DNA of 64,000 bases, from positions 1-64,000 of the forward strand of contig CAZFQL010000012.1 in NCBI GenBank assembly GCA_964520905.1, in the 5' to 3' direction. Below are positions 37,189-46,499 of the stretch, one piece after another. How positions within the stretch are numbered: the stretch's first letter is position 1; each line of letters starts with the position of its first letter. Both the position numbers and the translations under genes were made by a program. The DNA is from JAGVIE01 sp964520905. GTDB lineage: Bacteria; Bacteroidota; Ignavibacteria; UBA10030; SZUA-254. The notes under the pieces were generated by a model. The model did no database searches. It saw nothing but the letters and a program-made list of their open reading frames with translations, and was not told the origin of the DNA.

Positions 37189-38141
37189 AATCGAATATAT
37201 TTATTCAATCTGCAAATGATTTAGTTACCTCTAAAGAAAAAACGAGGGCTGGTTTTATTTCTCTTGCTTTGGAGAAGAATTATTTAGCTGTTCCATACAT
37301 TGAAGAAGCAAAAGCATTAAAATCCCTAGCAAAGAAGGTCACGAAACCCAAAGACCTTCTAGAATTTAATGACCTTAGAGTTGGTTTACTCACTGCATCC
37401 GGTCTTTCAGAAAAATCCCTCAATTATTTGACAGAAGATGACAAAACACTCGCTATCAAAGGTTTAATCGAAAAGTTTCTTGAGCCAGCAGGCGAGGATT
37501 TCATTGACGAACTTGTTTACCGATACTTACTAACCAAAGGAGACGCTTTAGGTGGTAAAGCGAGAAACTTAGCCGGGGTATTGGGAGAAAGAAAATTTCT
37601 TCGTTCTTTATTATCTGTGTTCAGTCTGGCTGGAATTGATTATCAATGGAAAGATGACGATACAGGCACATGGTTGCCAAAGCCGAAAGATGATACCGGT
37701 ATCGAAAAGCGCATTAATGGTCTTTGCTGGTCAAAGAACAAAGTCAATCGGCTTCTTATTATGAATATAAAAGTTCCGGTCGTCAAGAAGAACGTTGACC
37801 TGTCAATTTTAGAAGGCACACCTGAGGACTTAAAGAGGGGTAAGCAGTCTATCATTCATGACGTTAATTCTTATGTAGCGCTCGGTGAACTGAAAGGTGG
37901 ACTAGATCCAGCAGGCGCAGATGAACATTGGAAAACTGCTAATTCCGCTTTGGAAAGAATTAGAAAGAGCTTTGCAAAAAAGAAAAAAAAGCCGCTCACA
38001 TTCTTTATTGGAGCGGCAATTGAAAACAGTATGGCTTCTGAAATATTCAAACAATTGAGATTGGGATTACTTAACAACGCAGCTAATCTCACCACCGATG
38101 AACAGTTGGCATCAATATGCGAGTGGATTATAAACTTGTAG
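37173..38141 (+). CDS. AvaI/BsoBI family type II restriction endonuclease
   Basis: 322 residues. The signature block is LGELKGGLDPAGADEHWKTA, near identical to the active-site region of BsoBI and AvaI. The E-x-K pair is Glu239 and Lys241, and the likely third metal ligand is Asp209 in KNVDLSIL. Reported BsoBI catalytic residues are D212, E240 and K242, a close match. AvaI and BsoBI cut C^YCGRG; specificity here is inferred. The frame starts with GTG at 37161 or ATG at 37173, overlapping the methyltransferase; ATG is preferred because AAGGA lies 14 bases upstream and the GTG is too close to it. An island gene by context, between ORF6N and a large surface protein gene. Confidence 0.9.
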   Translation: MAKKMKSNIFIQSANDLVTSKEKTRAGFISLALEKNYLAVPYIEEAKALKSLAKKVTKPKDLLEFNDLRVGLLTASGLSEKSLNYLTEDDKTLAIKGLIEKFLEPAGEDFIDELVYRYLLTKGDALGGKARNLAGVLGERKFLRSLLSVFSLAGIDYQWKDDDTGTWLPKPKDDTGIEKRINGLCWSKNKVNRLLIMNIKVPVVKKNVDLSILEGTPEDLKRGKQSIIHDVNSYVALGELKGGLDPAGADEHWKTANSALERIRKSFAKKKKKPLTFFIGAAIENSMASEIFKQLRLGLLNNAANLTTDEQLASICEWIINL

Positions 38142-38589
38142 ATAATAGAAGAAAAAAATAATCTATCTTGCCTTCTCAGAGTGGTGCCCTCATTGAAGAA
38201 TAATCAAAAATAGATTTTCATCGAGGGTGTCTATTCCAATCTTGAACTCATTATACTCATTGGTGAATACTTCGGATTGAACGTCAGCATAAAACAACAC
38301 GGTATGCACTAACCATCCGGCAAGCTGTAGTTTCATCATATCCAACTTATACCCAGACAGATCAATTTAGATTACATTCCCATCTCCCCCGGGAGTTTAT
38401 TCGAAATTACTATAAATATCCCGTTTTCCGAGTAAAACCTCATTTTTCACCCCTTGTAAAAATTCTTTTGATAACCATTACCTAAATGGAACTATTAACA
38501 ATACTAATCTGTTAAGATACTATTCAGGTTTCGGATAAAATAGTCTTAAATAACTAATCTATTTCAAAACAATTCTTTAAGGATCAACA
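38142..38589. other. Intergenic region after the restriction-modification genes
   Basis: 448 bases without a sizeable gene. One small minus-strand frame (38190-38339) is listed separately. CTCCCCCGGGAG at 38384-38395 is a palindrome that contains a CYCGRG site (38387-38392). The last 120 bases are AT-rich and probably hold the promoter of the next gene, but I could not fix its elements. Confidence 0.4.
38190..38339 (-). CDS. Possible small protein or gene remnant (49 aa)
   Basis: A 49-residue frame beginning with two adjacent ATG codons (38337-38339 first). The product, MMKLQLAGWLVHTVLFYADV and onward, has ordinary protein-like composition with acidic and aromatic residues (EVFTNEYNEFKIG). 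The frame also stays open for 9 codons upstream. I recognise no family. It may be the end of a decayed gene at the border of the island, or chance. Confidence 0.25.
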   Translation of the reverse strand: MMKLQLAGWLVHTVLFYADVQSEVFTNEYNEFKIGIDTLDENLFLIILQ

Positions 38590-41500
38590 ATGAAATGCTT
38601 TAAAATATTTTTTATTAGCATGCTCATAGTTCTGGTGCTGGTGAATGTTAACCAAACCATTGCTCAAGGTGCTTCTTATTCAAACGATAACCTGCCGACT
38701 TACGGTCAGTACGTCGGTGCTGGTGAAATTACCTATCCGCCAACAACGGCGCGGGTAATGGTACATAAAATTCACAATGGGCGAACGCAGGCGGCGCCGC
38801 CGGAACCCGGTATGTCAGCAACATATTCTGTGGACTTAAGTTACATGTTGTCTGTCTCAACAGATGATGGTACAACGTGGACTACTTATGATGTGCCCGG
38901 TGCGTTGTCTTTCAGCGCTCAATATTCATCAGGTTCGAGCGACGAAAGAACGTTTGACACAGAGATGCTCGCCTTAGATCTTGCCGGTGGGTCACTTCCA
39001 GCGGGTGTGATGCTTCGCGAAAGCCCAACCCTGTCATCAACGGGTCAAACTACAATAAAGAGAGTTGCGAATAGCTCATATCGCATCGGCAGTTTCTTTG
39101 ATATTTTTACAGAGATTAGTTTGGACGGAGGAGCCACATGGACGCGTTCTGCAGCTTCATCGAACGTAAAATTGCATAACGACGCACCTGCACATCTGTT
39201 TGCGTCTGATAATTTTCCACCCGAAGGTCAATTGTCCTCAGCGTCAGGTAGTCCGCCTGTTTCTTTCAGTCAGACAACTCAATTAGAAAATTTATTGGTT
39301 TCAACTAATCCATCATCTTCACCTTTACCGCCGCTCGGTTCGTCTTCCACTCAAACTGTTAGTTTAAATTTCACAAAGATTAGTTTTTCATTTGACGGCG
39401 GTGTAACAAAAACTGATTATTCCGCAACCGGCGAAATGCAGATTCGTCTTTCCCACGTTGCCGATGTTGGAGGTACTCGCGTATTCGATACAGAAATGAT
39501 TATGATGAATCTTTCTGGCGGAACACTGCCGGGTGGGGTTATGGTTCGTGAAAGTCCAACAAAAGCATCTTTAGGGCGCACAAGTCTCCGATCGATCCCC
39601 GAAAACTCGCGATTTAAGATCTCAAGTTTTTTCGATGTATTTACTGAAATCAGCTTGGATGGCGGACAAAGTTGGACTCCTGCGAGCGAAGCAGTTTCAT
39701 TAGATTTTAGCAGTTCTCCTCCGAGTATTTCAGTAGCAGCAAATAATTTCCCACCCGATGGAATGGATTTCACTCCACCAAGCTACGGAGTAACAACATT
39801 CGAAAACGGTGCGATGATTAGAAATATGGAGCTCCGTCGTATAGGCATTAACGAACCGATGCCTGATGCACCACTTGGTGTATCGAGTAGCGTCAGTTCA
39901 TTCTTCGATGTCTTCACAGAAGTTTCATTAGATGGATCAACATGGAGCCCGAGTAGTAATGTCCAAAAGCAATGGTGTTTCGCAGTTAAAGTTCATGACG
40001 ATGGCGCCAGCCGTTTTTTCGATACCGAAATGTATCAGCTTGATCTACCCAGCGGCGGTTCAGCTTCAGTCATGCTTCGTGAGAGTCCGACAAGAGCATC
40101 TACGGGAAGAGTATTCCCCACGCTTATGTCTGACGGGAAATTTCAAGTAAGCAGTTTCTTCGATATTTTTACAGAGATAAGTTTGGATGGCGGAGCTACA
40201 TGGTCGCCTGCAACCGGACCAACGCATTTAGAATTAACTAACGCGACCGCAAATCCACGTCCATCAATAACTTCCATATCACCGTCAACCGGACCGGTTG
40301 GTACAATCGTAACTATAACAGGTTCTGGTTTTTCAACGATAGCATCGGAAAATCTCGTAACACTTGGAGATAATACTCCAATAATAAAAGGATCAGCTTT
40401 AACTGAATTGAGAGTTGTTTTAACTCAGCCGATCAGTCCACTAACGGGCGGCACATTTCCGCTTAGTGTAACTGTCGGTGGCTTATCTAATTTACCTCCG
40501 GGACCGGAGTTTACAATATTACCGAATGTCGTGTCGTATCTTCCAAACATAAGCGACTTGACTCCGTTGGATGTCCAGACCGGCGATCTTGATGGCGACG
40601 GGTTAGACGAAGTAATGATGCTCGGTAAAAAAGATTTTAAAGGACATGTAACGCTTCTCAAACGAGGTGGTGATGGTTCACAGCGAGTGTCATCGGTGAT
40701 CTCTTTTCCTGATCTTGATTTGGATGCGACATTTACAGGATTGTTAGATGCCGACTGTGATGATGATGGTGTAGTTGATTACGTGGCGCTCAACGTCACA
40801 GTACCAAAACAAACTCAGGGTTCAACATTTGGAGAAAAGGTTTTGGCAATATTTGAAAACGATCCATTAAATCGTGGGACTTTGAAAAGCTACCGCAGGG
40901 TATTACTGCAACAAGGGCGTGTGTTAAGTGCGGCGGCTCTTCATGATGTAACCGGCGATGATTCTTTGGATGTTGTATGTGCTTATGCAGCCGGAGATGG
41001 TATGCCTGCATCGCTTCATGTACTAAAGAATGTTCCTGGAGGAGGCGCTGCAGCAGCATCGTATGCAGCAACTGGATTCACAATTCCACTCGGAGGCGGC
41101 GATTGTGATGATCTTGATTTTTATGATATGGATAACGATGGCGATAAAGATATTGTTGCCGCAACTGGAACTGGTGTTTATTTATTTCAGAATAACCAAT
41201 CAAATTTTGAATTTCTAAGAACTCAAATTGCAGACGATGGTAAGCCATATTCAGGTGTCGCTGTTGGCGACCTCGATGGTGACGGACATGCCGATGTTGT
41301 TGGCTTAAGAAGCGACTCCGGAATTGTGAACGTATTTTTCGGTGATCCACTTTCTGCCGGTAGAGTTTTAACCGCGCGTGAAGCTGGCTCAGGTATGGCA
41401 ACTGGCAAGCGTCAACATAAACCAATAAAGTTAGCAGATGTTGATGGCGATGGTGATCTCGATATAATTTGTCCGAGCGGAGAACCAAATCAAACAGCAA

Positions 41501-44478
41501 GCGTGTTCTTACTTGGGGGCGCGTTGCCCGGCGGAGCAATAATTTCAGCAAGAGTAAATATGGATGACTGTGATGATCGGGATTCTGACAACGACGGTAT
41601 AATGGACGCAAAATTATTTGCAGTCGGTAAGTTTGATACTGACCAGGATTGTGATTTTGCGTTCGCGAGTTGTCGTTCTACCACACTTAGTCCGCCGGTA
41701 GTTTCGAGCTTCTCTCCCGATATCAGTCCTGCGGGAACGCTTGTAACAATAGAGGGGGATAATTTACAAGATGTATCTTCAGTTCAGATCGGGGATTTCG
41801 ATGCAACATTCATTCGTGAAAGTCCAACAAAAGTGAGTGTTACGGTTCCGTCCGCCGCACGGACATTTGCAGTGCCACACGTTCTCGATAGGATGACAAT
41901 CACCAGCCCGTCAGGTGTTTGCGTTGCACTCAAACCATTTACAGTGTCTCCAGTACTCGTTCATATGCGTCAACGAATCGATCAGTTGGAAAGTAGATTT
42001 GTTCTAGGCGGCGATATGGATGGTGATGGAAAAGGAGATATAGTTTCGTTGAGTAAACATGGTAAAACGGGACATGTTACACTTATGAAGAGATCTGATA
42101 ACGGTAGTTCTTCAAGAGCTATGGTTACTTCTTTCTTTGACGGTGTAGATGATGATTGCGACGGTTTATCAATCGGTGACCTTGACGGAGATGGGCTTAT
42201 GGATGTTTGCGTTGCCCTAACATCGAGAAGTACAGGCACTACAAGTTTCGAACTTTTATTCGGCGATGCGACACGACCGGGAATGTTCCGGGAGAGTCCG
42301 ACTTTACGACATAAAAAATGGCTGACTTCTAATTTCCGTCTTCGTACGATGGCACCAGAGATGAAAGATATCGATGGCGACGGTAAGCCAGACATCGTAT
42401 TTGCGATACAGGGTACAACAGAGGATACTCTCGTGGTTATTACCAATCCATTATCAGAAACAGACAACACCGTACGTAAAAGGCCGGGTCGTACTAAATA
42501 TTCGGACATCACGGTGAAGCGAAGTGTTGCCGCAGGTTCCTCATTCTTTGATATTTTTGTTGCCGGTGATTCGCTTGTCGATCGCTACTCGTGGTCTGGT
42601 GGATCAATCCAGTTAGCAGCGAGAGGCACAGTTAAATTTTTCAATACATCAAAAGGGTTCCGCCAGTTAGCCGTCGGCGATATTGACGGTGATGGCAGGA
42701 CAGATGCAGTTGTTTTTGATACAGACTCCAGCATTGTTACGGTTTGTTTAGATCAAGGTGATGGTACTTTCAGTATAGTAGTGCCAAGAGAACCCGCAAG
42801 CGGACAATCGACTGGTAAAAGATCGCATCTCGTTGTTACCGATCTCGATGGTGATGGTAAACTTGATATTGCTATAGATGAACCGGGTGTGCATTTTGCA
42901 CCTGCTAAATCTGCAAAAACTATTTCTGATTTCACATACCAGAAAATCGAGTGGACTGTTTTATATAACAGAACAGAACCATTAGCTACAACAGTAAGTT
43001 TTATATCAAAAACTATGGCGATGGATGATTGGGATGCAGGCGATAACAGTGTAGCAGTTTGCGACCTCGATGGCGATGGTGTTCAGGATATTGTAGTTGC
43101 AGGAACTTCTTCATCGGTTGTGAGACCGCCATTCATTGAACGTGTATCTGCAACCCGACAAGTTGAAAGCGTATCGTTAAATTGCTGGGGAATGAATTTT
43201 AGTTCTGTCTCGGCCGTTGATGTCTGCAGTCCGTGCGTTACGGCTTCGAGTTTCAGCGTTCTTTCAGATTCTCAGCTCGCGATTATTTTGCCGCCCAGGT
43301 ATGGCGATAAATTCTTATCGATAACCAATGACGATGGAATCGTCAGCTTAGCCTCACCGATTACAATTCTGAGCGATACTGTGAAGTACAGAACCTTCAC
43401 ATATGAACAATTGAGAGATGCTTCTCAGGAAAAGCCGAAGAAGGTTCCGTCGAAAAAAGTACCAAACTCAAGACAGTCCTGGTACGCGCCAAACACGGCA
43501 AACCTGATTGAGAAGATCTTGAAGGATGAAGCCGGATTTATGCAAGTCGGTCAATCGGGTAAATTCTATCCATGGGGAAAACCGGCTCCATATCTGCGTC
43601 CGGCAAAGCAAGGAGACGTCTTTAAAACATTTAACGATAAAAAGACGCCATTTCATATTAACCCGGCGGGTGGTCCTCAACCGATGAACTATAATAACAA
43701 AGGTGGTATTATTTCAGGGTTGAAGAAAAGCATTACACCGAAAGAAAAGAACGATGTCCTAATTGCCGAGTTGTTAACTCTACAGGTTAATCTTGAGGCG
43801 AGCGATAAAGGTCATACAACATCCGGATTGGGAAGTTTGGTTTACACTTGGACCGGTCCCTGGGGACAAAATGTTACGATCGATTCACTTGTACTCTTTG
43901 GCGATAAGATAATGACGAACGGATTTTTCGGTATGATCACACCGATGCCGGTTAACCCGACCGACTATGACAGTTTGTACAACGCGGTACGACGAATCAA
44001 TCTGGCGTTTGCATCACCGGTTCTGGATGATACTACAACTGATGGTGGATGGCGAGGAAGCCCGATGAAGTTCAAATGGCTGGGTGCACACTCACCGATA
44101 GAATATGATTTCTTGATTGCGGTGTCCGGCATTACGCCACGGGTACGACCTGTAGCTGAACCGGAAGTATTGCCGGTGATGTATTCATTACACCAGAACT
44201 ATCCGAATCCGTTTAACCCGGCGACAACGATTAGTTTCGATTTGCCTGAGCCTGCAATTGTAACATTGAAGGTTTACAACGTTCTCGGTCAGGAATTAGC
44301 TACATTACTCAATCGTGAATCATTGGAAGCCGGAACACAGTCGATTGAATTCGCAGCAAACAATTTTCCCTCTGGAGTATATTTCTACCAGATCGCTGCA
44401 CAAGGCATTACCAATGAGGCAGAAAACACAGGTGGGAAAACATTCAATACTACACGGAAGATGCTTTTAGTGAAGTAA
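38590..44478 (+). CDS. Giant secreted FG-GAP/TIG repeat protein with C-terminal sorting domain
   Basis: 1962 residues. A signal peptide (FFISMLIVLVLVNVNQTIAQ) opens it. Residues 30-555 hold three to four modules with the paired motifs RESPTxxSxG and SFFDIFTEISLDGG. An IPT/TIG domain follows at 557-640 (ITSISPSTGPVGTIVTITGS), then FG-GAP/VCBS repeats with Ca-binding DxDGDG loops (for example GDLDGDGLDEV) to about 1030, a second TIG domain near 1035-1110, more FG-GAP repeats to 1510, a third TIG-like module near 1515-1590, an unassigned domain, and the sorting domain from YSLHQNYPNPFNPATTISF to KMLLVK. FG-GAP runs usually form beta-propellers. No enzyme motif is visible; it is probably a calcium-binding surface protein. 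Confidence 0.92.
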   Translation: MKCFKIFFISMLIVLVLVNVNQTIAQGASYSNDNLPTYGQYVGAGEITYPPTTARVMVHKIHNGRTQAAPPEPGMSATYSVDLSYMLSVSTDDGTTWTTYDVPGALSFSAQYSSGSSDERTFDTEMLALDLAGGSLPAGVMLRESPTLSSTGQTTIKRVANSSYRIGSFFDIFTEISLDGGATWTRSAASSNVKLHNDAPAHLFASDNFPPEGQLSSASGSPPVSFSQTTQLENLLVSTNPSSSPLPPLGSSSTQTVSLNFTKISFSFDGGVTKTDYSATGEMQIRLSHVADVGGTRVFDTEMIMMNLSGGTLPGGVMVRESPTKASLGRTSLRSIPENSRFKISSFFDVFTEISLDGGQSWTPASEAVSLDFSSSPPSISVAANNFPPDGMDFTPPSYGVTTFENGAMIRNMELRRIGINEPMPDAPLGVSSSVSSFFDVFTEVSLDGSTWSPSSNVQKQWCFAVKVHDDGASRFFDTEMYQLDLPSGGSASVMLRESPTRASTGRVFPTLMSDGKFQVSSFFDIFTEISLDGGATWSPATGPTHLELTNATANPRPSITSISPSTGPVGTIVTITGSGFSTIASENLVTLGDNTPIIKGSALTELRVVLTQPISPLTGGTFPLSVTVGGLSNLPPGPEFTILPNVVSYLPNISDLTPLDVQTGDLDGDGLDEVMMLGKKDFKGHVTLLKRGGDGSQRVSSVISFPDLDLDATFTGLLDADCDDDGVVDYVALNVTVPKQTQGSTFGEKVLAIFENDPLNRGTLKSYRRVLLQQGRVLSAAALHDVTGDDSLDVVCAYAAGDGMPASLHVLKNVPGGGAAAASYAATGFTIPLGGGDCDDLDFYDMDNDGDKDIVAATGTGVYLFQNNQSNFEFLRTQIADDGKPYSGVAVGDLDGDGHADVVGLRSDSGIVNVFFGDPLSAGRVLTAREAGSGMATGKRQHKPIKLADVDGDGDLDIICPSGEPNQTASVFLLGGALPGGAIISARVNMDDCDDRDSDNDGIMDAKLFAVGKFDTDQDCDFAFASCRSTTLSPPVVSSFSPDISPAGTLVTIEGDNLQDVSSVQIGDFDATFIRESPTKVSVTVPSAARTFAVPHVLDRMTITSPSGVCVALKPFTVSPVLVHMRQRIDQLESRFVLGGDMDGDGKGDIVSLSKHGKTGHVTLMKRSDNGSSSRAMVTSFFDGVDDDCDGLSIGDLDGDGLMDVCVALTSRSTGTTSFELLFGDATRPGMFRESPTLRHKKWLTSNFRLRTMAPEMKDIDGDGKPDIVFAIQGTTEDTLVVITNPLSETDNTVRKRPGRTKYSDITVKRSVAAGSSFFDIFVAGDSLVDRYSWSGGSIQLAARGTVKFFNTSKGFRQLAVGDIDGDGRTDAVVFDTDSSIVTVCLDQGDGTFSIVVPREPASGQSTGKRSHLVVTDLDGDGKLDIAIDEPGVHFAPAKSAKTISDFTYQKIEWTVLYNRTEPLATTVSFISKTMAMDDWDAGDNSVAVCDLDGDGVQDIVVAGTSSSVVRPPFIERVSATRQVESVSLNCWGMNFSSVSAVDVCSPCVTASSFSVLSDSQLAIILPPRYGDKFLSITNDDGIVSLASPITILSDTVKYRTFTYEQLRDASQEKPKKVPSKKVPNSRQSWYAPNTANLIEKILKDEAGFMQVGQSGKFYPWGKPAPYLRPAKQGDVFKTFNDKKTPFHINPAGGPQPMNYNNKGGIISGLKKSITPKEKNDVLIAELLTLQVNLEASDKGHTTSGLGSLVYTWTGPWGQNVTIDSLVLFGDKIMTNGFFGMITPMPVNPTDYDSLYNAVRRINLAFASPVLDDTTTDGGWRGSPMKFKWLGAHSPIEYDFLIAVSGITPRVRPVAEPEVLPVMYSLHQNYPNPFNPATTISFDLPEPAIVTLKVYNVLGQELATLLNRESLEAGTQSIEFAANNFPSGVYFYQIAAQGITNEAENTGGKTFNTTRKMLLVK

Positions 44479-44503
44479 AAAGTTGTATTCAATTAAGATG
44501 ATT

Positions 44504-44540
44504 AATCCCGATGGGTATATTCTCGTCGGGATTTTTTTTT
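44504..44540 (+). terminator. Rho-independent terminator after the FG-GAP/TIG gene
   Basis: AATCCCGA (44504-44511) pairs with TCGGGATT (44526-44533) around a 14-base loop, followed by eight or more T. It lies 25 bases after the stop codon. Confidence 0.85.
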
Positions 44541-44586
44541 GCGCGAGCAAATAAATCTTACATGGAAATTTATAGATGCTCAGTTC

Positions 44587-45222
44587 TTACCACGCACTCC
44601 CAAAACTCAACGAGATATAAAATCCGCCGAACTGTTTCTTAATTGTATTGGTCATACTTCGAATCCCGCCGCTGACTGGAACAATATAATATCTGATATT
44701 CAAACCCAATAAAGTCGAGCGCTCGGAACCAAAGTAAACACCACCGCCGATGTAACCACCAAGAGTGTATTTAGGGCGCCCTTTACCGAGGGCTTGGAAA
44801 TATTCCATGTCGTATGGGAATACGTATATCATCGTCGGTCCGGCAGCCGCTGTTATGTATGGTCGGAAATTATCTACTATATCGTCTTTGAATAATCGCT
44901 GTTGAACGCCAATATATAGTGGAAGGACGAGAAATCTATTGATCTTTCCCGGTGTAAAAGTCTGGCTCGTGTGATAATCGATGTACTCGACTTCATTTTC
45001 GTCGGCAGCTTCGGAAATTGAAAATTCCAAGAAGCCTGAAAAATTATCGGAATATTCATGGCGGTAGAATGTCCCGAGACCGATACCGTTGGTAGAGAGT
45101 AAAATATCCACGCCCCATGCATGTTTCCGGATTGTAGAATCCTGAGCGTTAAGAGATTGGACTGAAATAGATAATGTTAACAGTACGATAAATGTTATAT
45201 ATGATTTCAAGCTTGCCTTCAT
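44587..45222 (-). CDS. Hypothetical outer membrane beta-barrel protein
   Basis: 211 residues with a signal peptide (FIVLLTLSISVQSLNAQ). The rest has the alternating strand pattern of a small eight- or ten-stranded barrel: GVDILLSTNGIGLGTFYRHE, FLVLPLYIGVQQRLF, FRPYITAAAGPTMIYVFP and GGYIGGGVYFGSE. The tail FYISLSFGSAW ends in an aromatic residue. It resembles OmpW/PorT-like barrels of FCB bacteria in a general way, but I do not assign a family. It converges with the FG-GAP gene on the opposite strand. Confidence 0.7.
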   Translation of the reverse strand: MKASLKSYITFIVLLTLSISVQSLNAQDSTIRKHAWGVDILLSTNGIGLGTFYRHEYSDNFSGFLEFSISEAADENEVEYIDYHTSQTFTPGKINRFLVLPLYIGVQQRLFKDDIVDNFRPYITAAAGPTMIYVFPYDMEYFQALGKGRPKYTLGGYIGGGVYFGSERSTLLGLNIRYYIVPVSGGIRSMTNTIKKQFGGFYISLSFGSAW

Positions 45223-45287
45223 ATCTGTTCAGATTTTAATTCCTTCACTTCGTTAAGTCTGACAACCCTTCTCTATAAATATAACAA

Positions 45288-46499
45288 TTATTCCACGGAA
45301 AATATTCCAAACTTAAGATACTTTGTCTCTGGCATTGATGGAAGAACGGGATGGTCGGGTGCCGCACCATGCCATTCAAGTATGCTTATCTTCCTGCCCA
45401 AATCGTTTGCACATTCATTTATAATATCCAGAAAAGTTTCTTCTGTGATGTTGTATGAGCAAGAAGCGGTTGAAAGTATGCCGCCTTTCTTCAAAAGCTT
45501 GAGTGCGTTCGTATGAATTTCTTTGTATCCCCGTTTTGCTTTTCTGACCGTCTTCTTGCTTTTAGCGAATGATGGAGGATCAAGATTTATTACATCGAAT
45601 TGTTTGTTCTGATTAACGGCTTGTTCGAGGTATTCGAACGCATCTGCAGTAACGAACTGCGTTTTGGATTCGAGCTTGTTGAGTTTTGCATTGTTGGATG
45701 CGCGTTGGATTATCGATTCCGAAACATCAACACCGATAACTTTTGCCGCTTCAGCATAAGCCGCATGAAGTGCGAAGCCGCCTTCGTTACAGAAGCAATC
45801 GAGAACATTTGTATTTCTCACATATCGCCGGAATGCCCGTCGGTTTTCACGCTGGTCGAGGAAGAAACCGGTTTTCTGTCCCTCAAGTAAATCAATTGTA
45901 TAATGAATGCCGTACTCAGATATCGTTACCGGTTCAACTGCTCCTCTAAGAATTCCTTTTCGCTGATCTAATCCCTCGACGGTGCGGATAAGCGCTTCGT
46001 TCCTTTCGACGATTCCTTTGGGATGGAAGAGCGATTCAAGTACGTCACAGATGAGAGTTAGACGTTTATCCATTCCTACGGAGAATGTTTGGATGGAAAA
46101 ATAATCGTTGAACTTGTCGATGATTAATCCGGGGAGGAAATCCCCTTCACCGTGAACGAGCCGGAAGGTGGGGTTGTCATGATAGAATTTTTTCCGAATT
46201 TCATGCGCCGCCTCAATGCGTTTGAGGAAAAATTGAAAATCGATTTCTTCCTTCTCACGGGATAATAGTCGTACGGCGATGAGTGAGTTCGGATTATATA
46301 CACCGATTCCCAATAATTTATTTTGGTGATTTAACAACTCAACAATGTCGCCCGGTTGCGGTTCACCTTTGACCTCGGCGATCTCGTTGCTGAATGCCCA
46401 GAGGTGTCCGTTTGCGATGCGGTGGTCTTCGTTTTTTTTGAGGATGACGGTTTTATTCAATTGCGTACTTGACTTATTTAAGGAAGAAGCTCGAAACAC
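45288..46499 (-). CDS. rlmI: 23S rRNA (cytosine-C5)-methyltransferase, RlmI/YccW-like
   Basis: 403 residues. The N-terminal PUA domain (GHLWAFSNEIAEVKGEPQPG) precedes a middle domain with FRLVHGEGDFLPGLIIDKF and a class I SAM-binding domain: motif I VLDCFCNEGGFALHAA, motif IV INLDPPSFAKSKK, and the catalytic Cys motif TASCSYNITEE. RlmI makes m5C1962 in E. coli 23S rRNA, and homologues in other phyla may modify other sites. A downstream gene is 65 bases away. The first 15 residues before ILKKNEDHR are variable, so an internal start is possible. Confidence 0.9.
   Translation of the reverse strand: MFRASSLNKSSTQLNKTVILKKNEDHRIANGHLWAFSNEIAEVKGEPQPGDIVELLNHQNKLLGIGVYNPNSLIAVRLLSREKEEIDFQFFLKRIEAAHEIRKKFYHDNPTFRLVHGEGDFLPGLIIDKFNDYFSIQTFSVGMDKRLTLICDVLESLFHPKGIVERNEALIRTVEGLDQRKGILRGAVEPVTISEYGIHYTIDLLEGQKTGFFLDQRENRRAFRRYVRNTNVLDCFCNEGGFALHAAYAEAAKVIGVDVSESIIQRASNNAKLNKLESKTQFVTADAFEYLEQAVNQNKQFDVINLDPPSFAKSKKTVRKAKRGYKEIHTNALKLLKKGGILSTASCSYNITEETFLDIINECANDLGRKISILEWHGAAPDHPVLPSMPETKYLKFGIFSVE

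Noticed and set aside
41078..41611. 177-codon minus-strand frame opposite the FG-GAP gene
   Set aside because: The product is rich in His, Arg and Gln, as expected from the complement of the repeated DGDG codons.
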